From OLB6 sp964620125 (GTDB taxonomy: Bacteria; Bacteroidota; Ignavibacteria; Kapaibacteriales; Kapaibacteriaceae), in the NCBI GenBank assembly GCA_964620125.1, contig CAZUGQ010000002.1, positions 101,488 to 165,487 on the forward strand: a stretch of DNA of 64,000 nt. Reading direction: 5' to 3'. Made by a program: the position numbers and the translations under genes. Within the stretch, counting starts at the first letter, position 1. Each line of letters begins with the position of its first letter. The notes beneath the pieces were generated by a model. That model was not told the DNA's origin. It searched no databases and saw nothing but the letters and a program-made list of their open reading frames with translations. Shown in pieces: positions 8,809-16,966 of the stretch.

Positions 8809-8841
8809 CAAAGATACGGTGCAGTGAAATCCAGTTCCAAG
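8809..8841 (-). promoter_or_regulatory. Promoter of tRNA-Glu, Bacteroidota type
   Basis: On the minus strand TATCTTTG (8809-8816) fits the TAnnTTTG -7 element. A CTTG/TTGG sequence lies 20-21 bases further upstream at the -33 position. The element ends 13 bases before the first base of the tRNA, giving a short 5' leader. Confidence 0.55.
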
Positions 8842-8886
8842 CACGTAGGCACTCATTCTTCCTGAATGTTGGGTTGCCGTTTGCCC

Positions 8887-8894
8887 TATCTTCA
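8887..8894 (+). promoter_or_regulatory. Possible -7 element of coaE
   Basis: TATCTTCA ends five bases before the coaE ATG. The same octamer stands before the DUF2911 gene at 2501-2508. No good -33 element is visible. If used, the transcript would have almost no leader. Confidence 0.3.
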
Positions 8895-8899
8895 CCAGT

Positions 8900-9523
8900 A
8901 TGAAACTCATCGGGCTTACTGGCGGCATCGGAACGGGAAAAACAACGGTGGCTCACCTACTGCGAGAGCGGGGATGGACGGTGCTGAGCTCGGATGAAAC
9001 AGCTCGAGACATCATGAATACCGATCCGGACGTTCGGAAGGCAATCGCCGAACTGCTCGGTTCGGACGTGCTCACGGATAACGGTCTTGACCGCCAACGC
9101 ATCGCCGAGCTTGTTTTTGGAGCCACACCAGAACACAAAAAGCGGCTGGATGCCCTGGATGCAATCGTGCATCCCCGTGTGCTGCAGCGGCACATGGATC
9201 TGCTGGAACGGTTGGAGGCAGATGGGCTGGAACTTGCTGCCGTTGAAAGTGCCCTTTTGTACGAAGTAGGTCTCGAAGATGGATTCGACTATGTGATCGT
9301 TGTTGACGCTCCCGAAGACGTTCGCGTGCAGCGCGTCATGGCACGCTCTGGTCTTACAGAGGCACAGGTACGCCAGCGCATGGCCGACCAACTCCCCATG
9401 GCGGAAAAACGAATGTTGGCTGATTTCGTCATAGACAACTCCGGTAGTCTTGATGACCTGGCAACTGCCGTTAACAAGCTTGCAGCAATCATCGAGATTC
9501 TGCCAGTGGTAGATGAACACTGA
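8900..9523 (+). CDS. coaE: Dephospho-CoA kinase
   Basis: CoaE phosphorylates the 3' hydroxyl of dephospho-CoA, the last step of coenzyme A synthesis. The 207-residue length fits the family. The P-loop GGIGTGKTT is at residues 8-16, followed by SSDETARDIM (usually DAD/DEIAR, which binds the acceptor) and QRIAELVF. The lid region RVMARSGLTEAQVRQRM and the end DFVIDNSGSLDDL are also typical. It is transcribed divergently from tRNA-Glu. It stands alone, with the trxA promoter region downstream. Confidence 0.95.
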   Translation: MKLIGLTGGIGTGKTTVAHLLRERGWTVLSSDETARDIMNTDPDVRKAIAELLGSDVLTDNGLDRQRIAELVFGATPEHKKRLDALDAIVHPRVLQRHMDLLERLEADGLELAAVESALLYEVGLEDGFDYVIVVDAPEDVRVQRVMARSGLTEAQVRQRMADQLPMAEKRMLADFVIDNSGSLDDLATAVNKLAAIIEILPVVDEH

Positions 9524-9586
9524 GGCATGGTAGCATCAAGCACTCAACTGTGAGTTTCAGTACATCATCAACCACGTGCACTTCCG

Positions 9587-9594
9587 TAGTTTCG
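9587..9594 (+). promoter_or_regulatory. Putative -7 promoter element upstream of trxA
   Basis: TAGTTTCG matches the TAnnTTYG pattern that recurs before genes in this window. The same TAGTTTCGC is found before the M16 peptidase gene at 38986. The element is 37 bases before the trxA ATG. No convincing -33 box is visible. Confidence 0.35.
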
Positions 9595-9631
9595 CTCTCA
9601 AATAGTTGTACGTTCCAAAGGTTCTCGCCGT

Positions 9632-9955
9632 ATGGCACACCCCGTTCATCTCACTGATGCTTCCTTTAACTCCACCATCGGCGAAGGCAAGGTTGTCTTG
9701 GTCGATTTCTGGGCCGCATGGTGCGGACCCTGCCGAGCCATTGCTCCGATCATTGATGACCTTGCCGGCGAATATGAAGGTCGAGCAACAATTGCCAAGG
9801 TAGACGTAGACAACAACCCTCGAGTAGCCATGGAGTACGGCATTCGCAGCATTCCCGCTTTGCTCATCTTCAAGGGAGGCAGAGTGGTTGATACGATTGT
9901 TGGTGCAGTACCTAAGAATTATATCACCGACAGGCTCGAAGCACAACTCAACTAA
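9632..9955 (+). CDS. trxA: Thioredoxin
   Basis: This is a canonical 107-residue cytoplasmic thioredoxin. VVLVDFWAAWCGPC carries the active-site cysteines at residues 31 and 34. Next come VDVDNNPRVAMEYGIRSIP with the cis-proline, and LLIFKGGRVVDTIVGA. It reduces disulfides of ribonucleotide reductase, peroxiredoxins and other partners. It is followed closely by the pterin dehydratase and enolase genes on the same strand, which may be co-transcribed. Confidence 0.95.
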   Translation: MAHPVHLTDASFNSTIGEGKVVLVDFWAAWCGPCRAIAPIIDDLAGEYEGRATIAKVDVDNNPRVAMEYGIRSIPALLIFKGGRVVDTIVGAVPKNYITDRLEAQLN

Positions 9956-9987
9956 CGAAACCAAAGCCCCCTTCCAGAGAACACATC

Positions 9988-10299
9988 ATGGCTCGTCCTT
10001 CGCTATTACCGGAAGCAGAGCTGATTGAACATCTCAAGGACATACCGCAGTGGCGCCTCGATGGCGCCACTCTTGTTCGTGAGATACCCACCTCGGATTT
10101 TGCTGCAGCCATGGGCCTGGCGAATGCCATCGCATTTCTTGCAGAACGTGCCGACCATCATCCAGACGTGCTGGTGTATGGCTGGAACAAGGTACGCGTA
10201 ACGCTGAGCACGCATGACCAGGGGGGGGTAACCATGTTGGATATCAGGCTTGCAAAGGACATTGATAGTCTGAAGTTCAACGTCCTAAACGTTGATTAA
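9988..10299 (+). CDS. phhB: 4a-hydroxytetrahydrobiopterin dehydratase (PCD/DCoH)
   Basis: The 103-residue protein carries the pterin-4a-carbinolamine dehydratase signature RADHHPDVLVYGWNKVRVTL, with the paired histidines of the active site and the downstream STHDQGGVTMLDIRLA. The enzyme dehydrates the 4a-carbinolamine of tetrahydropterins, recycling the cofactor of aromatic amino acid hydroxylases. No such hydroxylase is encoded in the window. A G8 tract (10221-10228) encodes the Gly-Gly before VTM. An AGCCCCCT octamer (9965) lies 15 bases before the start codon. Confidence 0.9.
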   Translation: MARPSLLPEAELIEHLKDIPQWRLDGATLVREIPTSDFAAAMGLANAIAFLAERADHHPDVLVYGWNKVRVTLSTHDQGGVTMLDIRLAKDIDSLKFNVLNVD

Positions 10300-10338
10300 C
10301 GATAGCGTATCACCCAACCCCTTGCCAAGGACAATGCC

Positions 10339-11616
10339 ATGAGTGTAATCGAACGGATCAGTGCACGTGAGGTGCTCGACTCACGCGGCAATCCAACCAT
10401 CGAAGTGGACGTATTACTGGAGGATGGTTCATTCGGAAGGGCTATGGTGCCCTCGGGTGCCAGTACTGGAGAGCATGAGGCAGTGGAGTTGCGCGACAAC
10501 GATGCAGGCCGTTATGGCGGCAAGGGGGTGCTGCGTGCCATTGAGAATGTAGAAACTGAAATCGCAGAAGCCCTGATAGGCATGGATGCCACCGACCAGC
10601 GGCAGATTGATCGGTTGCTTATCGATTTAGACGGTACAGACACCAAGTCTCGCCTTGGTGCCAACGCCTTGTTAGGTGTATCCATGGCTGTTGCAAAGGC
10701 AGCAGCGGAGTACCATGGATTGCCACTCTATCGGTATCTGGGGGGCGTACGAGCCAATCTGCTGCCCACACCCATGATGAACATCCTGAACGGCGGACGT
10801 CATGCCGACAACAACGTAGACTTTCAGGAATTCATGATCATGCCCATCGGGGCCGACACCTTTTCGGAAGCATTGCGGATGGGCACGGAGGTGTACCATG
10901 CACTGAAGACGGTGTTGCATGAAGCTGGTCTGTCTACAGCGATAGGTGATGAAGGGGGCTTTGCACCATCGCTCAAGAGCAATGAAGAAGCACTTGACCG
11001 AATCATGCAGGCCATCGAGGCAGCAGGATATGAACCGGGCGAAGATGTGGTGATGGCTCTTGATGTTGCGGCTTCGGAGATGTGGCGCAGTGGCACGTAT
11101 GAGTTGTACAAGAGCACCAGGGAGCACAAGACTGCCGATCAACTCACGGAGTGGTATGCGGCGTTATGCGAGAAGTATCCAATTGTATCTATCGAGGACG
11201 GTCTAGGCGAGAACGACTGGGACGGATGGAAAGGTCACACAGCATCACTTGGTGAGCGTGTGCAGCTTGTTGGTGATGATTTGTTTGTTACCAACGTTGA
11301 CTTTCTTGCTCGTGGAATTTCTGAGGGTATAGCCAACAGCATCCTGATCAAGGTTAATCAGATAGGCACGTTAAGTGAAACGATCGACGCTGTGAATTTG
11401 GCGCAGCGGTTTGGGTATAGTACGGTGATTAGTCACCGGTCGGGCGAGACTGAGGACTCGTTCATAGCCGACCTTGCAGTAGCGCTTGCGTCGGGACAGA
11501 TAAAGACTGGCGCGCCTTGCCGGAGTGATAGGGTGGCGAAGTATAATCAGCTGTTGAGGATTGAAGGGTTGTTGGGGGTGGATGCGGAGTATGCGGGTGA
11601 GAGTACGATATCGTAG
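10339..11616 (+). CDS. eno: Enolase
   Basis: Enolase interconverts 2-phosphoglycerate and phosphoenolpyruvate in glycolysis. The 425-residue length is normal. Seen in order are EVLDSRGNPTIEVDV, PSGASTGEHEAVELRD (substrate loop), GDEGGFAPSL (catalytic Glu region), the metal ligands in ALDVAASEM, SIEDGLGENDWDGW and VGDDLFVTN, then LIKVNQIGTLSET with the catalytic lysine and SHRSGETEDSFIADLAVA. It lies 39 bases after the pterin dehydratase gene. Confidence 0.97.
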   Translation: MSVIERISAREVLDSRGNPTIEVDVLLEDGSFGRAMVPSGASTGEHEAVELRDNDAGRYGGKGVLRAIENVETEIAEALIGMDATDQRQIDRLLIDLDGTDTKSRLGANALLGVSMAVAKAAAEYHGLPLYRYLGGVRANLLPTPMMNILNGGRHADNNVDFQEFMIMPIGADTFSEALRMGTEVYHALKTVLHEAGLSTAIGDEGGFAPSLKSNEEALDRIMQAIEAAGYEPGEDVVMALDVAASEMWRSGTYELYKSTREHKTADQLTEWYAALCEKYPIVSIEDGLGENDWDGWKGHTASLGERVQLVGDDLFVTNVDFLARGISEGIANSILIKVNQIGTLSETIDAVNLAQRFGYSTVISHRSGETEDSFIADLAVALASGQIKTGAPCRSDRVAKYNQLLRIEGLLGVDAEYAGESTIS

Positions 11617-11624
11617 CCTTGCCG

Positions 11625-11785
11625 AAGGGTCCCTCCCCCGCCACCACCACCAAACAACATCTCCCTCCACACGCCCCTCTCCCCCCATGCGTCGGCAGCG
11701 CACGGCAGGTCACAACACCAAAAAGTCCACTGTGATCACCACACACCTGTGTGTGCTCAACGGTGCAATGTGACGCAGCACCAAC
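11625..11785 (+). repeat. Intergenic element A (related to 60001-60165 complement)
   Basis: The 310-base gap between eno and the phosphohexomutase gene carries a sequence that aligns, with gaps, to the complement of the dnaJ-ABC gap. Shared blocks in the same order are CCCTCCCCCGCC, a run of CC(A/T)CCACCA type, ACATC, TCCACAC, CCTCTCCCCC, GC(A/G)TCGGCA, a block around GCGC and ACGG, CCAC-TGATCAC and GTGACGC. Within it GTGATCAC is a perfect palindrome and CACACACCTGTGTGTG a small hairpin. No protein is evident. In both places the element lies downstream of one gene and upstream of the next in the same orientation. Confidence 0.55.
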
Positions 11786-11885
11786 CCTCTTGTGTTGTGC
11801 AAAGCCGATCTGCCGCACAACATCTGCCAACCTAACCCAAACCTCTACCCAGTAACCAATACCACCCGAACCGCGCCTCGTCTAG

Positions 11886-11893
11886 TATCTTGC
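11886..11893 (+). promoter_or_regulatory. Possible -7 element of the phosphohexomutase gene
   Basis: TATCTTGC, a variant of the TAnnTTYG pattern, lies 33 bases before the chosen ATG at 11927. No clear -33 element is visible. Confidence 0.25.
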
Positions 11894-11926
11894 GGCCCGT
11901 TCCGCAACACATGGATCCAAACAGGT

Positions 11927-13336
11927 ATGCCTGCAATCACCTTCGGCACCGATGGCTGGCGCGGCCTCATAGCGCGAGACTTTACCTTCGATAACCTTGG
12001 CCTCGTTGCACATGCAACAGCACGGTATGTGCGAAGCGTGCAGCGCGATGGATCCAGCGTTGTAGTGGGGTACGACACACGTTTCCTCTCGCGTGAGTTT
12101 GCCGAAGAAACAGCGAGAATATTAGCCGCATACGGCATCACCGTTTACCTAACGGATGCCATTAGCAGCACGCCACAAGTAAGCTTCCACACCAAGGCCA
12201 AAAAGGCACAGCTTGGAGTGGTGATTACAGCAAGCCATAACCCGCCGCAATACAATGGCTACAAGCTGAAAGCCTCGTTCGGCGGACCTGCCATACCAGA
12301 GCAGATTGCACGCGTTGAAAAAGAACTCGCGGCTCTGGCAGGAAAAACTCCAAAGGTGAAGATTCCGACTCTTGCCGAGGCATTAAAGAGCAGATCAATT
12401 CGATTGTTCGACGCCAAGGAAGCGTACATCAAGTACCTGCATAAGAAGATTGATATTGACCTGATCCGTACCAGCGGCCTCAAAGTGGTCTACGATCCGA
12501 TGCATGGTGCCGGTATCAACTTCATGCATGCCTTGCTACCGAATGTGTTCGAAATCCATGGTTGGCATAACCCGGGGTTCGGCGAAGTAGACCATCCGGA
12601 ACCCATTGCCGAGTGCCTGGAACCTTTGATGCGTACTGTGAAAAGTCAGGGGGCTGACGTAGGTGTGGCAACCGATGGTGATGCCGACAGGCTTGGACTT
12701 GTAGACCACACGGGCAGCTACGTTGATCCACATAGGGTGTTCATGCTGATCATGGACTACCTCTATCACGAAAAGAAACGTCGAGGCCTCGTGGTAAAAA
12801 CCGTGTCGCTTACATCCATGGTCAATCGTTTTTGTGAAAAACATAACCTAGATCTTGTAGAAACACCAGTGGGCTTTAAGCATGTTGCCAAGCTGATGAG
12901 CGAAGGCAAGGTGCTCATCGGTGGAGAAGAAAGCGGTGGTCTGGGTACCAGCCTGCATATTCCAGAACGTGATGGCGTGTTCAATGGGCTGCTCATTCTG
13001 GAAATGATGGCAACAAGGAAGCAGTCGCTCAAGCAGATGTGCGACGAGTTGGATGAACGCTTTGGTCCACATCGCTTCCGCCGCCGCGATGTTCGCGTTA
13101 CCGAAGCACACAAGAAGGCTGTTCTTGCGGCAGCAGCAAAACGTCCGCTCAAACTTGGCAGGTACAACGTGCTGCAACTGGACGAGAGAGATGGCTACAA
13201 GTTCACAGTTGATGGAGGTGCCTGGTTGCTGATACGTGCATCTGGTACCGAACCGCTGCTTCGATTCTATGCCGAGGCTTCAACGTTGCAAAAGGTTGAA
13301 GAACTCCTGGATGCTGGCCTGAAGATGGGCCAATGA
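11927..13336 (+). CDS. Phosphoglucomutase / phosphomannomutase family enzyme
   Basis: This alpha-D-phosphohexomutase (469 residues) isomerises a hexose 1- and 6-phosphate through a phosphoserine. Visible elements are FGTDGWRG at the N-terminus, the catalytic serine loop TASHNPPQYNGYKLK, the metal site ATDGDADRLGLVD, the sugar loop GGEESGG, and the phosphate loop IRASGTEPLLRFYAEAS. Start placed at the ATG just before the conserved FGTDGWRG; the longer frame upstream runs through the intergenic repeat. Its stop overlaps the rfbC start (ATGA), so hexose phosphate supply and deoxysugar synthesis are coupled here. Which hexose it uses cannot be told. Confidence 0.92.
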   Translation: MPAITFGTDGWRGLIARDFTFDNLGLVAHATARYVRSVQRDGSSVVVGYDTRFLSREFAEETARILAAYGITVYLTDAISSTPQVSFHTKAKKAQLGVVITASHNPPQYNGYKLKASFGGPAIPEQIARVEKELAALAGKTPKVKIPTLAEALKSRSIRLFDAKEAYIKYLHKKIDIDLIRTSGLKVVYDPMHGAGINFMHALLPNVFEIHGWHNPGFGEVDHPEPIAECLEPLMRTVKSQGADVGVATDGDADRLGLVDHTGSYVDPHRVFMLIMDYLYHEKKRRGLVVKTVSLTSMVNRFCEKHNLDLVETPVGFKHVAKLMSEGKVLIGGEESGGLGTSLHIPERDGVFNGLLILEMMATRKQSLKQMCDELDERFGPHRFRRRDVRVTEAHKKAVLAAAAKRPLKLGRYNVLQLDERDGYKFTVDGGAWLLIRASGTEPLLRFYAEASTLQKVEELLDAGLKMGQ

Positions 13337-13920
13337 GATCGGATGCCATGCCACTGGAGCTTCACGCAACGTATCTGACCGACGTGTGCGTGTACAACCT
13401 GAACCGACATCATGATGATCGCGGATACTTTGAGGAGTTATTCCGCGCTTCCGTTCAAATAGGGGGTGGGACTGAGCTTGGCTTTGTTCAAGCCAACCAC
13501 TCGCGAAGTGTGCAGAACGTGATTCGTGGTCTGCACTTCCAACCTGGCATGGCAAAACTGCTATCAGTAATTCGAGGGTCGGTGCAGGTAGTGGAGTTGG
13601 ACGTTCGCCCTAACTCCACAACGTTCGGGCAATGGTGCTCGATAGAGCTAACGGACGCCACGGCTCAGGTGCTGTGGATACCAGATGGGTTTGCAAACGG
13701 TATGTGTATCCTGTCCGATCAAGCTGATGTGCTCTATCATTGCACTTCAGAATACGACCCTACTGCAGAGCATGGCATATTTCCATTGGACGACGAGCTA
13801 GCTATTCCGTGGCGCGCTGCGAAACCCATTCTCAGTATGCGAGATCGTACTGCGCCATCATGGAGTGCTGTTCATGCTGCATTGAAAGCAGCAGACAGGA
13901 CTTCATCGCGAAGCGTGTAG
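13333..13920 (+). CDS. rfbC: dTDP-4-dehydrorhamnose 3,5-epimerase family protein
   Basis: The 195-residue RmlC-type cupin has HDDRGYFEELFRA, VQANHSRSVQNVIRGLHFQ with the catalytic histidine, VIRGSVQVVELDVRPNS, and the distal DVLYHCTSEYDPTAEHG. RmlC epimerises the 4-keto sugar nucleotide on the way to dTDP-rhamnose. No other rml gene is near, so a related epimerase role is possible. It begins in ATGA overlap with the mutase gene. Its 3' end overlaps the convergent pdxB gene by 49 bases. Confidence 0.85.
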   Translation: MRSDAMPLELHATYLTDVCVYNLNRHHDDRGYFEELFRASVQIGGGTELGFVQANHSRSVQNVIRGLHFQPGMAKLLSVIRGSVQVVELDVRPNSTTFGQWCSIELTDATAQVLWIPDGFANGMCILSDQADVLYHCTSEYDPTAEHGIFPLDDELAIPWRAAKPILSMRDRTAPSWSAVHAALKAADRTSSRSV

Positions 13921-14891
13921 CTCTTGCGTAACCTGTCGAACGTTGCACTTGTAGCTGACTGCAGGTACTCTTTCACGAACCACTGTGCTTCGTCCCGAAC
14001 GGGTCTTAGTGGCAAGGACTGAAGGTTAAGTGCAGGTACCCTTTGAATGTGCGGCTTTGCAGTATGCTCCACGATTGCACCTGTGCGCCACTGGAGCAGC
14101 GCCTCGCATACAGCCCGAGCCCCCTGCCGCTTTGCATCGGCTGAATACCCAGCGATATGAGGAGTGCACTGTTGAACGATGCTAACAGTGTCACGGCTCA
14201 CGTTCGGCTCATCATGGAATACGTCAAGGATGGCACCGAGTTTGCCGTCGGCAACGAATTCAATCAGGTCAGACTCAACGAGAACACCTCCGCGCGATGT
14301 ATTGATGATCAGGGCACCGTCATGCATTCGTGCTAGGTGTTTGCGGTTCATCAACCCTGCTGTTGCATGTGGGCCTGCAGTGGTGAGAGGTACGTGCAGA
14401 GTTATCACTCCACACTCTTCAACGAGTTCGTCCAAAGTTTTACCTTGCCTGCCGTACAAGGGTGGGTCGCATACCCGAGTGATGTATCCACCGGAGAGTA
14501 ACGCTGCGTCAACACGGCACCCTACATGTCCATGACCCACAATACCAATTGGCGTACTTGGAAGAACACCTAGCTGCACAATCCAGGCAACAACATATTC
14601 GGCTACAGCCCAGGCATTGGAACCAGGGGCGTTAGCAAAGGTGATGCCCGCACTTGCTAACCACTCCACATCTACATGATCGGTGCCTGCGGTAGCTGTG
14701 GCAACGAACTGCACACGAGTGCCAGCAAGTAGGTCTTTGTCAACAATTGTCGTCGATCGAATGAGCAGAGCTTCTGCACCAGTATTAGCAATGGTTTCTC
14801 GATCAAGGTGCCGACCATCGCACCACTGATAGGGACCAATCAACTCTAAATACGATTGGTCTACACGGATCTGGTCATCAATGATGGTCAT
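13872..14891 (-). CDS. pdxB: Erythronate-4-phosphate dehydrogenase-like protein
   Basis: This NAD-dependent D-2-hydroxyacid dehydrogenase family member has 339 residues. ATATAGTDHVDVEWLA and NAPGSNAWAVAEYVV are typical of PdxB. The Rossmann motif GIVGHGHVG, the catalytic arginine in INTSRGGVLVES, the acidic DVFHDEPN and the histidine of TPHIAGYS are present. PdxB makes 2-oxo-3-hydroxy-4-phosphobutanoate for pyridoxal phosphate synthesis. A C-terminal region of about 70 residues beyond the core also fits PdxB. Start chosen at the ATG overlapping the upstream stop (ATGA). It is the last gene of a three-gene minus-strand operon. Confidence 0.75.
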   Translation of the reverse strand: MTIIDDQIRVDQSYLELIGPYQWCDGRHLDRETIANTGAEALLIRSTTIVDKDLLAGTRVQFVATATAGTDHVDVEWLASAGITFANAPGSNAWAVAEYVVAWIVQLGVLPSTPIGIVGHGHVGCRVDAALLSGGYITRVCDPPLYGRQGKTLDELVEECGVITLHVPLTTAGPHATAGLMNRKHLARMHDGALIINTSRGGVLVESDLIEFVADGKLGAILDVFHDEPNVSRDTVSIVQQCTPHIAGYSADAKRQGARAVCEALLQWRTGAIVEHTAKPHIQRVPALNLQSLPLRPVRDEAQWFVKEYLQSATSATFDRLRKSYTLRDEVLSAAFNAA

Positions 14892-16954
14892 TGATACTGT
14901 TTGATGAGAATGCGACTTGTAACACCAAACTCCGATCGGTACTGCACTACATAGGTGCCTCGGCCAACGGGCATACCATCGCTGGTTCGTCCGTTCCACA
15001 GGCTAACAACTGTTTCGCTGGTCGCAGATGGATCCCACATTTGTGGCGTAATCCTGCTGGTAAACAACACAGTTCCCATAATGTCCGATACGGTAATCAC
15101 GCCTTCGTTCGTGGGTCTTCGCACCTCGACGTATGCATGGCCCGTAAACGGATTCGGGTAAACGTTGATCATGGGTTTGATAGCATCAGTTTCTCCTACC
15201 CCTACCACTGTGTACGAAGCACTGACTACTGCTTTTGGAATGTAGTATCCAGTAGTACGCAGCTCAACTGGACAAGAGAAAACACCATCCTCGGTAGGGG
15301 TGAAGCGAACTGTTGCCCATGCAGTATCCGAAGGCCACAACACTCCTTTCTGAACACCAACTACTTCGTACACGCCTTCGCATTCGTTGCTGATGAATGC
15401 ATCTAGAACCGTTACGCTGTCAGTGCCAATGTTTACGAAGCCTACTCGGATGAGCGTGTCGCGATTGTACACCACACCTACTCGGATGCTGTCCTGAATG
15501 GCATCTGCCACACCTACATCGGTGGTGCCGATCACAGTGATGTTGTGGAAGGTATCATCTGCTTCAATGACCTGCACGGTTTGCTGATAGTGTGCATCGT
15601 GGTATGGAATGAACTCCGCTGCTGCCTGATAGGTTTGCCCTGGTAGGACAACGAGTGGCGTTCTCCATTGTGCGCTGAATAGGTGTTGCGATTCTTGCAG
15701 ATTCCATACCGTTTTTATGTGTGCCGGTGCCGTACCTGTATTCTGTATTGGAATGCCAAACACTCGTGGATAGTCTGGTCTGGCTTGTATGAATACCGTG
15801 TCCGGAACGATCAGATGTGATGTGGAACTGTCAGGCACTGGTATGAGCTCAACAATGCGATCGTCTTCAGGCTGTGGAAAGGGGTAGTACCCATTCCAAT
15901 GATTGCTGGTACAGAGAAATATGCGACCGTCGGCAGAGACGGCTACATCTCGTAAACGTCCGATTGCGTATTGCAAGTACGGTGTGGAACCGATAACTGT
16001 ATTGCCACTTTCGTCAAGCTTTAGTTGCATAAGCATGCTTGACTTGAGAAAGGCAACAAGCAGCGAATTCGTAAGCTCTGGATATCGGTTATGACCGTAG
16101 TACGCCATCCCCGAAGGCGCAAAGGTGATGGAGCCAGAACTCCACATGGGTTCGATTACCCCAGCCGAGTCACAGTATTCTCGTTCGTGTTGTTCGTCAC
16201 ACGCACCCTCCACCCACGGCCAGCCATAATTGCCACCAGGTACGATCCGATTGACTTCGTCTTCAACGATGTTGCCGTGTTCGGAAGTCCATAGCTGCCC
16301 TGTGGGTAACTGAGCCAAACCCTGCACGTTGCGATGACCTTTTGACCATAAGGGATTCCCAGGTATGGGATTGTCGGCTGGTATGGTGCCGTCCAGGTTC
16401 AACCGAAGAACCTTGCCACAAAGCGAGCTGTCTTCTGGAGATTCGCTAGGATTAGGAGCGTCGCCCATGGTTATGAGAAGCTTGTTGCTCCCGTCTACAA
16501 GAAGTCGGCATCCTTGGTGATAAAGATCGGCGGGCTGCAGCCTGATAACTTCAACGGGATCCAACAATGTGTCCTGCTCATACCGATATCGTTCAACAAC
16601 ACGATACAATGCTTCCTGGGGTCCAGCCACGTACGCAACAAAAACCCATGGAGTATCTGCAAAGTTTGGATGCAAACAAAGGCCCAACATGCCGGATTCG
16701 TTCTTCTCGAATACGTCCTTGCGCTTATCCAGCAGCACAGTCTTACTGCCAGTCTCCACATCGATTCGTGAAATCACACCATTACGCTCAGTTGTCCAAA
16801 GACTGCCGTCTGGACCGAACTCTATCTCCCACGGAAGATGTAGTTCTGATGCCACGGTTCGAACCGTGAACCTGTGTTGTGCAGATACACTAAGCTGTGT
16901 AAGCGGACCGGTTGTGGCAACAACGAAAATGATTGGGAAGAGTCGTTTCTTCAT
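14888..16954 (-). CDS. PQQ-type sugar dehydrogenase propeller with type IX sorting tail
   Basis: The 688-residue exported protein begins with a signal peptide (about 1-25). Residues about 30-370 are the glucose/sorbosone dehydrogenase beta-propeller: LPWEIEFGPDGSLWTTERNG, GMLGLCLHPNF, GCRLLVDGSNKLLITMGD, GHRNVQGLAQ and ELWTSEHG-type repeats (here QLWTSEHGNIVEDEVN). Residues about 380-580 are immunoglobulin-like. The end, INVYPNPFTGHAYVEV through TYVVQYRSEFGVTSRILIKQ, is a type A T9SS sorting domain, so the protein should be exported across the outer membrane. It oxidises a sugar or is a binding relative; the cofactor is not certain. Operon with the lipoprotein upstream (12-base gap) and pdxB downstream. 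Confidence 0.88.
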   Translation of the reverse strand: MKKRLFPIIFVVATTGPLTQLSVSAQHRFTVRTVASELHLPWEIEFGPDGSLWTTERNGVISRIDVETGSKTVLLDKRKDVFEKNESGMLGLCLHPNFADTPWVFVAYVAGPQEALYRVVERYRYEQDTLLDPVEVIRLQPADLYHQGCRLLVDGSNKLLITMGDAPNPSESPEDSSLCGKVLRLNLDGTIPADNPIPGNPLWSKGHRNVQGLAQLPTGQLWTSEHGNIVEDEVNRIVPGGNYGWPWVEGACDEQHEREYCDSAGVIEPMWSSGSITFAPSGMAYYGHNRYPELTNSLLVAFLKSSMLMQLKLDESGNTVIGSTPYLQYAIGRLRDVAVSADGRIFLCTSNHWNGYYPFPQPEDDRIVELIPVPDSSTSHLIVPDTVFIQARPDYPRVFGIPIQNTGTAPAHIKTVWNLQESQHLFSAQWRTPLVVLPGQTYQAAAEFIPYHDAHYQQTVQVIEADDTFHNITVIGTTDVGVADAIQDSIRVGVVYNRDTLIRVGFVNIGTDSVTVLDAFISNECEGVYEVVGVQKGVLWPSDTAWATVRFTPTEDGVFSCPVELRTTGYYIPKAVVSASYTVVGVGETDAIKPMINVYPNPFTGHAYVEVRRPTNEGVITVSDIMGTVLFTSRITPQMWDPSATSETVVSLWNGRTSDGMPVGRGTYVVQYRSEFGVTSRILIKQYQ

Positions 16955-16966
16955 TTTGGCCCTAGA

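Noticed and set aside
11561..11773. 70-residue plus-strand frame after eno
   Set aside because: It covers the end of eno and the intergenic element in the wrong frame and is rich in Arg, Pro and Thr with no domain.
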